Assembly: GCA_032690845.1 (NCBI GenBank)
Contig: CM064420.1
Location: 62,980,707-63,044,706, forward strand
Source of the DNA: Eleusine coracana subsp. coracana
Taxonomy: Eukaryota; Streptophyta; Magnoliopsida; Poales; Poaceae
Direction of reading: 5' to 3'
DNA length: 64,000 bases
Positions within the stretch are counted from its first letter, which is position 1. Each line of letters opens with the position of its first letter. The notes beneath the pieces are model-generated. The model ran no database searches. It was not told where the DNA came from and saw only the letters and a list, made by a program, of their open reading frames with translations. This document shows, one piece after another, positions 1 to 12,211 of the stretch. Made by a program: the position numbers and the translations under genes.

Positions 1-1917
1 GAGCCATGATTAGCGGTGATGATTGTGCAGTGCATGGTCTGGTGTGCAGTAACACAACATATGCACGACCGGTTCGCGCTGCCTCCTTTTTTTCTCTCTT
101 TGATTGATAATTTCCCTTTTGTATTTGGAGCGCCCGCCACCATGCGGCCGCAGATGGGCACCGGACACGTGCACCGCGGTCCGATTTGTTTGGGTCCCCG
201 GCGATCGGATAAACCCTCCTCCCTTTTCCTAACTCGCTGACAGCCAGGCACCAACTCCGGGTGCCCGGACAAATCCAAGCATCAGACACGACACGCATGC
301 GCGCCGTGAACGGGCGAGTGACGTACAGGGAGCACCGGCTTAGCTAGCTGCGAGACGGGTCGCCGTGCCGTGTTGCCGCCCTGGCAATTGGCATAGCTAG
401 CGGGAGCGCCGCGCCCGGACCGATCGATCGCACCCTCGCCACTACGTTCCCATGCATTGACCCTGCCCATCGCCAGCGCGTGCGTACTCAGTACTCACCG
501 TCACCGACGACGCGCCCGCGCATGGACTTTCCGGAGCGTACCACCCGGGTCCGTCGTCGAAGCCGCTTGGACTCGGAGGACCCGTGATCTCGCGCCGCTT
601 TTAGTTGAGGCTTCGCGTACGGCTCCTCCCGCCCGTGCGCGCGTCGGCGGTTCCGCTTGCCCCCACCTACTAAACACACGGCCTGCGCATCCACGAATTT
701 CGCTCTCGTTGCCGCCGATGTGACCAGAGTCCAGAGGTGCAAGCAAAGAGCCAGGGTGGAGAGTGGAGGACGGCGCGGCGTCCGGCCCGGGCCCAACGGT
801 CCGATTTGAAGCGTTCAAACAACCGCGTCGCACGATACGACACACCTGTCACGCACGCAATTTGCAGATCGCTCGATTGATTTATGATTTATGATTTATG
901 ATTTATGAGGAGGGTGGTAGCTTCAGCGATTCGCGCCTCCTTTTGGACTTTTGGTGCGCGCCTGTGTTGAATGCAGGGTAAAGGACTCCTTGCTCCAGTG
1001 ATGAGTCTTCCCTAGTCCGGGCCGAGCTTAGCTGTTCTTGCTCCTGTTTCATTCTTAGCTTCTATTTGAAGCAAGTCCTTTGACTCTTTCCGCTATAAAG
1101 AAAAGGGAGGGAGCGGAGCAAGAGCAAAAGCCGGATAAATATTCAGCAGATTTCTTTTTGTAGTAGACCCTGAGCCTACACTTTTAGGAGGAAAACGAGG
1201 GGGGAAATGCAAAGGCGTCCAGACTGATACGTCCAGGACGCTTGAGTTTACCGTTTCATACTACGGTGGTGATATCTGCCAGTAATGCCCGACAGTGACC
1301 GACGTGTTGCCGCCTATACTATTATCAGAAGAAAAAAAAAACGCCAGATGAAAGTGAGCCTTTTTGAAGGAGCGACAAAGGCGGAAAGAAATGACAGGCT
1401 CCCGGCCGGGCGCGCCTCAAGGTGCTGCTTCAGTCAGTTCTCTGATAATTTTCGTGCGCTGTAGAGTGTAGTGGCAGCAGTAGAGTTTCTTGTTTCGCAT
1501 TTCAGACAACGGAACGAGGACTCCATCATCTCGTCGGTGGTAGTATGGAGTATAACAGAATCACTTGAGCAGTTCAGCCTCCATCATCTCGTCGGAACGA
1601 GGAATCCCTTGACTTATTCTACTGGCCTACTGGCCTCGCACACCGCATACTTCAAATTTTGTACTGAACCGTTCGTTCCAATAGAAATGGAGTGTGTACC
1701 GAATCAAGTCCATAAAACGCTGATTAATTGTGTTCCCTACCAACGTCTGATTTATTTATTTTTTGTCATAATGCAGAGACAAGTAATGCGCACGAAAATA
1801 TTTGCTGTGATGACAATTGACAGCGCGCCTTTTGTTTATTTCCCAATCCCAACCTAAGAAAAAAAAAAAGCAAAACTTGGTGAGGAGCTGCAAGGCCGTT
1901 TGCTTCGTTCGTGTGCC
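1..1917. other. Intergenic DNA upstream of the LAF1-like MYB gene
   Basis: I see no gene in this stretch. The left part is GC-rich and has only chance open frames. A G-box (CACGTG) lies at 166-171, and four perfect tandem copies of the 7-mer TTTATGA lie at 881-908. The DNA from about 1130 onward is AT-rich. The segment next to the MYB gene probably holds its promoter. Confidence 0.6.
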
Positions 1918-1925
1918 TATAAAAG
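1918..1925 (+). promoter_or_regulatory. Probable TATA box of the LAF1-like MYB gene
   Basis: TATAAAAG lies about 180 bases before the MYB start codon, followed by a pyrimidine-rich leader at about 2010-2060. This is the usual plant layout, with transcription probably starting some 30 bases downstream. The site is inferred from sequence alone. Confidence 0.55.
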
Positions 1926-2099
1926 TCCTACCAACTGCACGCCCTGTTTCAGAGGCCAGAACGCTCCCTCCCGTCTGAAGGCGTGTAGCAGAAGCCCTCC
2001 TTCCTGTAGCACTGCCCTCTTCTCTCTTCCTCTCCCTTTCCCCTGCTCCTGTCTTCTTACTCGAGGGGGGCTCCGATGAACTAGCTCCATTCTCTGGCA

Positions 2100-4394
2100 A
2101 TGGGGTGCACGGCGTGCGAGAAGCCCAAGCCCAACTACCGGAAGGGCCTGTGGTCGCCGGAGGAAGACCAGAAGCTCCGCGACTACATCGTCCACTACGG
2201 CCATGGCTGCTGGAGCGCGCTCCCCGGGAAAGCCGGTAAGACCTACAACAATTCACTGCCTCTGCATTTCTTCCAAGTGCGGGAGGTGCATAATTGAGGA
2301 GGTTTAGGTGCATTGCATCGAAGATTAAGAACTTAAGCGGTGGTAATTGGCGAGAAGAAGAACAGAGTCATCTGAATTCTTCTCGTCGGCTCACTCTCTG
2401 AATTCTCCATTTCTACTCCTTCCGTTCCAAAATTATTATAGTAAAGAAAAACAACATGTGGTCATGAACAAATGTGCATTGGTTCTCAAAATTCTCTGGT
2501 TCTGGGCGTCGGCAGGGCTCAACCGGAACGGCAAGAGCTGCAGGCTGCGGTGGATCAACTACCTGCGGCCGGGGCTGAAGCACGGCATGTTCTCCCAGGA
2601 GGAGGAGGAGACGGTGATGAGCCTCCACGCCGCGCTCGGCAACAAGTAAGCACCGCGAGTCCCTTTTTTGCCCTCTTGTGTTCCACGCGACGCGAATGAT
2701 TGAGACGAAACACACCTCTCCACGTTGCGATGCCGCCTTTCGCTTTTGGTGTGGCATAATTTTCTCCCACACTATCTTCGCTAGCAGCTACTGCTGCTAT
2801 ACTACGCTCCCCCCTGCCTTTTGATTGTCCCTGTCCTTGCTCGGCAGCGCCGAGCTGGCAGACCCGCTTCTGGAACGCGCAGAAATGAGTGAAACACTGG
2901 CGAATTCGAAAGGGAAACCGGTGACGATTGGGGGCCTTTTCGTAGTGGAGTTGATGCTGACGTGCACGCTCCACGCCTCTGTCCGTTCTCAGTGCACGAT
3001 TCGATGATTAGAACGGCTTTCTTTCGCGTAATATTTGTTTATTCAACGAAAAAGTGTGGACTTCTTTAGTAGCAGTACGTACGTTGCGCAATTGGGGCAA
3101 GTTGGGCGGGCTAAAACTAAAATAATGTGAACTACTAGGAACGCTAAATGCCATGCAGCAGAGTTGCGTCCTCGAACGAGTTATCACAAACCCAGTTTTC
3201 TTCTCATTTATTATTATTTTTATTTCCATTTTCCGATGGATTTCCTTTTCGTGTATTCGGTGTACAGAAAAAAATGGAGTAGCTAGCGACGGCGAGCACC
3301 GTCCGTCGTCCTCTCATCAATTGAGTAATAGCTAGCTGCAGCGACGATAACATGTCCTCGACTACTTGGACCAATCCGTGCTTGCCCGCAAGTTAATGAA
3401 AACAGCTGCTTTGACAAAATCCCATCTGGCACGTAGCAAGCCTCACGAGAAGATTAGATTCTTTATTGGGGCCTCGCAATTATGCCCCCCCTCAAAAAAT
3501 CAAAGCCCTCGGTGGTCCACGTGAATAGACTACGTACACGCTCGTCACTTTCAAGACTACTAGTGACAACGTTTTCTTTAGCCATCGGCACGGCACGGGA
3601 AAAGAAACGAGGAAACCTCTCACGGCGCGTCATGCAAAAGCGAGCCGTGTTTTCCACTAACCCCCCACCGACAGAAAACGGGGCTGATGAAGTGAACCGT
3701 AAGTTTTTGACGTGCGTGCTTAATTATTGGTCTGAGGATTAATTATTGACGCGTTGAATTTGTTTGAACTGTTTGTGTGTGTAGGTGGTCTAGGATCGCA
3801 CGGCATTTGCCCGGGAGGACCGACAACGAGGTCAAGAACTACTGGAACTCGTACCTCAAGAAGAGGGTGGAGGGCAAGGAAGCGGGACCGAGCACGCCCG
3901 CACCGACGGACTCCGCCGCTGACTCAGACGATTCCCACCAGTGCGTCAAGCCTGGTGACGGCGGCGCGGCGCCTGATGAGCCGCCGTCGTCGGACTCCGC
4001 CGGCTCGTCGGAGCCGCGCGAGTCGTCGTCCGGCGACTCGAGCTGCCTGACGGGCCCGCACCCCGCGTGCCGGCCCCACGCGCCAGTGACGCCCAAGGTC
4101 ATGTTTGCTGACTGGCTGGACATGGAGTACATCAGCGGGCAGGTCGCGGCAGCACCTGGTCTGGAAACTGCGGGCGCGGTTGGTGCGAGTGCGAGCCCAT
4201 GCGATCAGCATCAGGTCGATGGGCCATGCGGCGGTGTCGACGTGTCGTCCATGTCGCTGCACGGGTTCGGCGACAGCGGCGCCGGGTGCTGGGAGTTCCA
4301 GGAGCAGTTCGACGACGGCATGGACCAGATGCAGACGGGCGGCGGCTTCTGCGACCTGCTCTCCATGAGCGACTTCTTCGCAGGGCTCAACTAA
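2100..4394 (+). CDS. R2R3-MYB transcription factor, LAF1-like
   Basis: Exons are 2100-2235, 2516-2645 and 3785-4394, giving 291 residues. The two introns sit at the phases and positions typical of R2R3-MYB genes, inside the GLNRNGKSCR and GNK-WS motifs. The R2 helices are marked by W18, W38 and W58. R3 is marked by F71, W90 and W109, with Phe replacing the first Trp as is usual in plants. The N-terminus MGCTACEKPK and the segment NYLRPGLKHGMF resemble Arabidopsis LAF1 (MYB18) and its grass relatives, nuclear DNA-binding regulators linked to phytochrome A light signalling. The C-terminal half is Ser/Asp/Gly-rich and acidic, ending in LLSMSDFFAGLN, a plausible activation region. The start was chosen because it is the first ATG after the TATA box and gives the canonical N-terminus. 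The family is secure. The LAF1 role is inferred from similarity I recall. Confidence 0.93.
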
Positions 4395-6613
4395 TATCGT
4401 CGCGTCGGCTGGACGGATCGGACTGCGTTTCTTTAAAAAATCTGTGTTGTTAGAGATCGATATCAGTGAAAGCTTCGTTTCTGATTTTGTAAATTACATA
4501 TTGTGGTGTACGTATAGGGGAATTTAGTAGGAGCACATAAAGTCAAGGGCCACGACGGCCGCTGCGACAATGTAAAATGTTTGTTATGTTTGTTGCGGTT
4601 TGCTTTGAGAGCACAGTAGTACACCATGCACCGACAGAAAGAGGAAACATAGAAGCGAAAGTATTAAGAGTGGCACGCTTGCAGCTCGCGATTGGTGGCG
4701 TGATTTGTTAATTAGAAAGTGAAACGCTATCCCTTGTGTTCTTATTTCTTTCTTTCTTTTTCGCCCTGGGAGTGATAGGAGCTCATTTATTCTACTATAG
4801 CCACCCTCTTTAATTTTTTTAGTATTATTATTGTATTGAATGATAATATACTCAAATCATACTTTCATGAACCCGCTTTGAGGTGACAAGTTCTATTTTT
4901 TGCTCCACTTCACGGTTGTCGGGGATCATGCATTATTGTTGCTTTAGATTTCATTATATGAATTAATACTTAAAAACTTTTATTTAATACGCATGTATTT
5001 TAGCAGATACAAAAGCAGCGCGTGTTGTGTATTTGTATCTACATGATTAAGCATAATGATGTATCAAGAAGGGGAGCTACAAAAATTCCCAAGCATACGA
5101 CAAGTTCAAATCATCACAAACAAACCTCCATTCGGGCGCTATAGAGGACTGCTAGCTGAAGTTCAATTATATTCATCAAAGAGCTTTTCATAAAAGTGCT
5201 CTTATAAATACTGTACAACTTAGGCTCCACAAAATTTATTTATCATTTTAAAAAAAAAACACATGAGTTTTGTTAAACATCAGAATTTTAAAGCAGCTTG
5301 TTAAGCAGGATTTGATTAAAAAAAATGGCATAGCAGAAGTCGTGTCATAAAGGTCCTTGACTTACCTACAAATCACACGTCACTAACGAAGGTTTGGTGT
5401 GTGAGTGTGACGCCTCTTATAATTTCCACCACCCAGGTGACAAATATGTCATAAAACACCATGAGTATGGCCATATAATACGTTACACATCCTTTTTCTA
5501 TTTCAAGTGTTTTTTCATTAAAAAACAATGATCATGATTATTTATAATACAACAAAGATGCATATTCGTCCAGTCAAGTTATCAAGGACCTTTTATTTTG
5601 CCAAATAGTTGTTAATGGTACATTAATAATTCAGTCCCTAAATCAAAATATGAACAATGACGCTATTTTTTTTGGATCAAATAGAATGACTAGAGTTTTG
5701 TTTTTGCCCCTAATTCAAAGGAATTTTGAAATACTCCGTGATTTCTTTCTTGCTGCTCTAGCCGCTAGGAACCATCAACGATCTAACTGGTGAAGATTGA
5801 CCAACAAAATAGAGTGATGAGTTTAAATTTGTGAGCGCAGAAAATAGAAGGGACTAATTTTTTGAGTTCTAATTACCCACCAACCCAAGTAAAAAACTTA
5901 CTTTTTGAGACAAAAAAAATACATGGCCATTTTTCCTCTCCTCCTCCACACCTTAAATGTGGATCTAATACCTCTTTTAATTAGGTCATATCAGCATTTA
6001 GGATCATAATAGTATTGCTTTCTTTAAATCCCAACTCCTTTTCTGTTTGTAGCTACAAATAATAAGGGAGGTTAGGACTAACCAACATATTGGGAGATGT
6101 TTTGGATCGTGTTGAAAAAAATGTTTTGTTCTAAATTCCAATGTTCTAGAGTTGTGATTTTTGTGCCCTTAGAATTTCCAGAAATTCTGATTTTTGTGCT
6201 CTTTGAATTACCGGAAATCTAAGTACACGTGATTTCTTTCTGGCGTCCCAATCAGCCTAATATAACCGACTTCCAGGGCCTATATGCAAATTTCCTCGTG
6301 AATCAGCAGCGCGCGCTTGTCCAGCGGAAACGGCCAGGGCCATTCTCGTAATCCGGTCCACCAATCTCAACCCCGCCGTTGCCCTAGCTTTCCACAATTC
6401 GGCGACGCTCCCCTCCCCCGCCTCCTCCTTCCCAATCCAAGGATCCCCGAAGGATTCCCGAAGGGGCAAAAAAGCGGGTTCGAATTTGCTCCGGATCCAA
6501 GCGCCAAGCACCTAGAGATTCCACCATCCGAATCCTCTTCTGATCTGTCAATTTCCCTTTGATCCCGCACCCTCCCGTCGATTCCTGAGAAGATCTGAGC
6601 CCTCCTGTCGTCC
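4395..6613. other. Intergenic DNA and helicase 5' leader
   Basis: The first part should hold the MYB 3' UTR. The rest, to about 6240, is AT-rich with no credible coding frame. A 12-bp inverted pair (AAAGGTCCTTGA at 5349-5360, reverse complement at 5582-5593) could bound a decayed MITE, but I cannot show target duplications. From about 6290 the sequence becomes GC- and pyrimidine-rich, which fits the promoter and 5' UTR of the helicase. Confidence 0.5.
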
Positions 6614-9600
6614 ATGGATCCGCGGGCCAGGTATCCTCCGGACATGGGCAACGGCCGCGGCGGGAACCCCAACTACTACGGGCGCGGCGGGCCGGCGCCG
6701 CCGCAGCAGTACAACAACCACCACCATCACCAGCAGCAGCACAACAACCACCACCATCACCAGCAGCAGCAGACGTCGGCGGCGCACCACCAACAGCAGT
6801 ACGCGCAGAGGCAGCCGCAGCACTACAACCACAACCACCACCAGCAACAGCAGCAGCAGCAGCAGTGGCTGCGGCGAAACCAGATCGCCCGCGATGCCGC
6901 TAGCGCGGTGGGGACCAGCGAGCCGAAGGCCCTGGCCCAATCTACGCCCGCCGATGGCGTCGATTCGAGGTGAGACGACAGTGACTTGGGGCTGTGGTAG
7001 TCGGTAGAGATCATGTGGTATAAATGTCACGGTGCTTCACGCCGTTAGTTCTTAGTTTAGGCACCGAGGTTGTGTTGGATTCTGTTTTCCCAGGCTAAAT
7101 TGAACCAAATGCAGCTTGATACCCGATTCGTGTTTCACATCAGCAATTTCTGTGGTGTGTGCTGCGTTGGTATGATTAACTCTAGGGTTTGTGGTCTTTG
7201 AAGTACACAACCAAATGAGGGTAGCCGTACCTTGTACTAATGGAGACGTGCATTTCGCATTTGTTGGATTGGTTTATTATTGATGTGGACATGATCATTA
7301 TTAGCCCTCACTCTTGTAGAAATAGTCACACATGCTTTTCTCTGTGACAGTTCTCAAGACTGGAAGGCCCAATTGAAGCTGCCACCTCAAGATACTCGCT
7401 ACAAGACAGAGGTAAATTATGGCATTTCAACCCCCCGTTTTCTTCTGCAAAGTAAGTTTGTTGGATGCTAAACCTTGAACTTTAGAAATAGTAAAATCCC
7501 ATACACGTTTCCTTGTTATTATTGTTGTTATTTTGGTTCATTCTATTTAGCAATTTTAAGGGATATGACATGGTGGAATTGAGAATTTCCACCAGTACAC
7601 TTGAGTTTCTTGCAATACTACCTGTGTGTTTGATCTTATCTGGAGTCTTGTGTCGTTACCCCTATGAGCAGAGCAGCTGATTTATTATATTTTGTTCTTT
7701 TTCCAGGATGTTACAGCCACCAAGGGAAATGAATTTGAAGACTATTTTCTAAAGCGTGAACTCTTGATGGGGATATATGAGAAAGGATTTGAAAGACCCT
7801 CTCCTATCCAAGAGGAAAGCATTCCTATTGCTTTAACTGGCAGTGATATTCTTGCAAGAGCGAAGAATGGAACTGGCAAAACTGCTGCATTCTGTATTCC
7901 TGCTCTGGAAAAGATTGATCAAGATAAAAATGCTATTCAAGGTAGGTTCTGGACAATCAAAATTTTATTTGATGCAAAATAACCTTTGATACAAGGTTTA
8001 AGCAAACATAGATAGCGGGAGATTGAGCACAGTCAGCACATTATTCTTTCATTATTTCTGTCTCTTGAATTTTGATTATAGGATACTTTTCAGAGATCAC
8101 TTTATTTGATTCAGATGGGATGTTATTTTTTTTATTACTTTGAGTGTGCCTTGTTTCACAAGAAAAGCTTGAATAATGTCTATCTACTCTTGATTTCAGT
8201 TGTTATATTGGTTCCGACGAGGGAGTTGGCTCTACAAACATCACAAGTTTGCAAGGAGCTTGGTAAGCATTTGAAGATTCAAGTTATGGTCACCACTGGT
8301 GGAACCAGCCTGAAGGATGATATTATTCGTCTGTATCAACCTGTCCATTTACTCGTTGGAACACCTGGGCGTATTCTGGATCTTACAAAGAAAGGAATTT
8401 GCATTTTGAAGGACTGTTCAATGCTTATTATGGATGAGGTAATTTGTTTCAAGCTTTTAATGAATTCTATAATGTTACATTATATGTAAATAGTAAGTTT
8501 TACCAGTCTTGTGGATGCTACATATAATTGGGTGTTATATCTGACCACTTGTTTATACCACTTAATGCCTACAGTAACCACTTCAGTAGGAAAGTTTTTA
8601 CCTGTTAAATTTTGCAAAACTGCGCTTCTCATTCAACATGGAAAGCATTAGTAATGGACAAAAACAAACTTGCCATTTTAGCTGATAATTGTTTTTTATT
8701 TATCCTCATGAAATCTATACCTCTGTTTTTTCAAGCAGTCAGTGAACCTATTAGTTTTAGTTGCACTTTCGTGAAATCTATACCTTTGGTTTTCAAGCAG
8801 CCAGTGAACCTATTAGGGCGTGTTTGGCATGGCTCTGGAGCCAAACTCCACTTCAGAGCTGAGCAGAGCCAGCCAAACACTCTGACTCTCAAATTTCGTG
8901 GAGCAGCTAACTCCAGAGTCGGAAGGAACCCTATTTCATTTTGTCGGAGAAGTCTGGAGCACCTCATTCCCAACTCCAGAAATCGGTGAAACCTACCTAG
9001 ACATGAAGTTCAGACATAGTTACCTGCCTTGCCATCAGTTACATAGCATACCGTTTCGTTCTTTTCTCTGCCTCCCATCCTCGCGAACTCATCTCTCACT
9101 GTGCAGCTTTTCACCGCCGGTCACCGATGCTACTCTCTTCCACTGGCCTCCAGATCTCACCGCACGTGCAGTCAATCCCACCCCCCACGCCGTGTTGGAA
9201 GCCGCCCCCGGTGCCTCGCTGGCGCTGCTCAACGCAGCACCCTCGCCTCTTAGCGCCCTCAGAGGTGCCAAGCACCCTCGCCCAACGCGCTGTTCTGCCC
9301 ATCGCCCCTAACGCGATGACGGGCCACCCCCAGCAGCGCTAAGCCTCTCAGCAGGAGCGTCGTCACCACCTGAGGCGGCCCACACCACAACATCAAGCAG
9401 CAGCCGGCTGTATTCCTTGAGGAACGCAAAGTGCAGCTCAATTGAAGGGGAAAACAGTGCCTATGGCAGAGAAATAGTAATGGAAAACTAATTTTAAGGG
9501 CCGGTGACAAGATCCTTGGTTTATTGTGACAAATATGAAAGCAATCCATGAGTTCTGTTCAACAGGAGAGAGAAGGAGAGCAGTAAAGGGGTGGAGAAGA

Positions 9601-12211
9601 CGAGTGGGAGTGTTTTTCTTTTTTTTTTCTTATTTTTTTAGATGAACAGAGGAGAGCTACAATAGTTTTGAACTTTTTTAGATTTGTCAATCTAAAAAAA
9701 ATCATAAAAGTGCATGACAAGGTGGCCAATAGATGCAATGATTTTATTATTAAGAATAATTATAATAAAGTAAACCAAGGGTAAGATTGTTAACTGCCCT
9801 CAAAACTGTACTTTTTTAGAGTTGAGGTCAACTTTTTTGCCGAATACCTCAACAGACAACTCTAACTCCACATCAGAGCAGCTCCACGATGGAGTTTTGG
9901 AGTAGAGCTGCTCTGCTGTGGAGCAGAGCCATGCCAAACACGCCCTTAGTTTTAGTTGCACTTTACATAGACCTAATGGTTGCTTCTGCTTGCCCCTATC
10001 TAAAGACATTCAGCCACAACTTGTTTATTGACTAGCTGTCTTTCTTTTGAACATAGAATGGCAGACCTCCTTTTTTTTCTGCCTTACATTCAAACTCTTT
10101 TAGATCTGGGACTGAAGCAGCGCATGTTATTCTCAGCATAGAATGGCTATGAAATGGTTGTACACTCCTTTTGTGGCCAAACTATACATTATGTATATGT
10201 CCGTCTCGATCTCATGGACACTTCTTTTTTTAAGGCTAAGTTAATATTTGAGAACTAGACACATATTAATGCCAATGAACGGTTTCTAAAGTCTAAATTT
10301 CTCTTGTACAAATTATTTTTTTGTTCTTTGGTCTTTCAGCTTCATTTCCGCAAAATAATTCTCTCTCCTGTTTGTTATATTTTTCTATTTCAGGCAGACA
10401 AACTTCTCTCACCTGAGTTCCAACCTTCAGTGGAACAGTTGATTCGTTACCTCCCAGCAAGTCGACAAATTTTGATGTTTTCAGCGACCTTCCCTGTGAC
10501 TGTCAAGGACTTCAAGGACAAATATCTGCCTAAACCATATGTGATTAACCTAATGGATGAACTTACACTGAAGGGAATTACACAGTTCTATGCATTTGTT
10601 GAAGAAAGACAGAAAGTTCACTGTCTTAACACACTATTTTCCAAGGTTTGGCTGATGAACTTGTTTAACTAGGCATCTTGCCTTCCTCATTAGTTATATA
10701 TGACTAAGTCATTCAAGTGTTTATTGTTTTGGTACAGCTTCAAATCAACCAATCAATAATATTCTGTAACTCTGTGAATCGTGTTGAACTACTGGCAAAG
10801 AAGATCACAGAGCTTGGTTACTCTTGCTTCTACATTCATGCAAAGATGCTGCAAGACCACCGCAATAGAGTTTTCCATGATTTTCGTAATGGGGCATGCA
10901 GGAACCTTGTTTGTACTGGTATATACTTTTTTTTGGAATGCCCTCTTTTCTATTTAAAGAATATAGCTGTGTTGTTGTCTTGTGCTCTGGAAATTTTGCC
11001 ATCATCTTCACGGAAATAGATCATTCTGAATCTACCTTTTAATATTTTTTTTCTTGTTCACGGAAATAAAATGGCAATTACTGTTCTAAGAGGGAGACCA
11101 ATACCTCATTGTTTATGCTTTTCATTTATACAAGCTTGTCTAGTTCAATTTTAGTTTTAGTATATTAGTTTTATTATATAGTATTATCTGTTCTAAAGGA
11201 AGTTTTCTCTGTTCAGTGTTTTATCCCTAATATTCTATTGATTCAAACTGCTAATTTGTTTCACACTGTTTTAGTGGTTTTGTTCAAACCACTCGTGGGG
11301 ATGGAAGGCTGTTTATTAGGGATGGTGAAAAAGAGGGGATGGGATTGGGGAACTGCTGGAGCAGTTTTTTGGCCTTCCCATCCCCAATATGACAGTTTTT
11401 TTTGCTACTGGAGATGGGATTGGGGAACTGTTGGAGTTGCCCTAAAAGGCTTTGTTGTTGTTGTTGTGATAGCTGAAATGATAAAAACAAAAGATATTTC
11501 CATTTCAAGCATTGATGTTTCTGTCATCATCATTTTTGTTCTATCAACTGGTTGTTTAAAACTTTTGCGGTAGCTTTAGATTATTAATAAAATGATAGGT
11601 TGCTTTTGTCGAACAAAATACAAGGTGTTCTGGTTTAGTAAAATGTTTGAGGAGCTTTTGGACTTGTTGCCATGAGTAGGATGTTTGGTGTATACTCCTG
11701 TTTCTAACAGTTCTGTCCTTGGTTCTTTTTCAGATCTTTTTACAAGAGGAATAGATATCCAAGCTGTTAATGTTGTAATCAATTTTGATTTCCCCAAGAA
11801 CTCTGAAACATATCTCCACAGGGTAGGGCATTGAGTAAACTGTGCCTTCTACTTTAGTTTTCTGTCAAAGACGACCTGTCATGATATTTAGGAACTTTTT
11901 ATTGGATTTTGCATTTTACTCGTGGTGTCCATCTCTAATGCAATTTCATAGTTTAACTAAACCTATTTCTTTGGCTTGCCAGGTTGGTAGATCTGGGAGA
12001 TTTGGCCACCTTGGTCTGGCTGTGAATTTGATCACCTACGAAGATCGTTTTAACTTGTATGCATATTTGTCATGAACAAGTTTGTTGACAATTGTCTACT
12101 TTGTTCTGATTGGATATTGTTTCTGGTAACAGGTATCGGATTGAGCAAGAGCTTGGAACTGAAATAAAACCGATTCCCCCTCAGATTGACCAGGCTATAT
12201 ATTGTCAATGA
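6614..12211 (+). CDS. RH6/RH8/RH12 group: DEAD-box ATP-dependent RNA helicase, DHH1/DDX6 type
   Basis: Nine exons: 6614-6969, 7351-7411, 7707-7941, 8200-8438, 10394-10645, 10738-10918, 11734-11822, 11983-12056 and 12133-12211, giving 521 residues. Visible motifs are the Q-motif around RPSPIQEESIP (169-179), motif I AKNGTGKT (191-198), PTREL (223-227), DEAD (296-299), SAT (327-329) and HRVGRSGRFG (470-479). The C-terminus PIPPQIDQAIYCQ and the near-invariant core identify the plant RH6/RH8/RH12 group, homologs of yeast Dhh1 and human DDX6. These proteins act in cytoplasmic P-bodies in translational repression and mRNA decapping. Residues 30-85 are an extreme His/Gln/Asn-rich tract that probably promotes condensate formation. 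Intron 4 (1955 bp) splits the DEAD codons DE from AD and carries a Tourist-type element. The family is certain; assignment to one member of the group is not. Confidence 0.97.
8711..8836. repeat. 63-bp tandem duplication at a transposon target
   Basis: A block starting AAATCTATACCT at 8711 recurs at 8774, a period of 63 bases, with a few differences. The second copy is interrupted at its TTA by the element at 8816-9945. Its remainder (TTAGTTTTAGTTGCACTTT) resumes at 9946. The duplication therefore predates the insertion, and it shows what the empty site looked like. Confidence 0.75.
8816..9945. mobile_element. Non-autonomous PIF/Harbinger (Tourist-like) element in helicase intron 4
   Basis: The ends are perfect 22-bp terminal inverted repeats (8816-8837 and 9924-9945) beginning GGGCGTGTTTGG. 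The flanks carry a TTA target-site duplication at 8813-8815 and 9946-9948. The terminal GTGTTTGG and the 3-bp TTA duplication are typical of the PIF/Harbinger group in grasses. Subterminal stretches rich in GAGCAG, GGAGTT and their complements extend the inverted structure. I see no transposase in the 1.1-kb interior, only short chance frames, so the element was probably mobilised in trans. It lies wholly inside an intron, and the helicase exons around it are intact. Confidence 0.88.

Noticed and set aside
5345..5600. 12-bp inverted pair as ends of a transposon
   Set aside because: Only a single short perfect match, with no target duplication and unlike flanking sequence.
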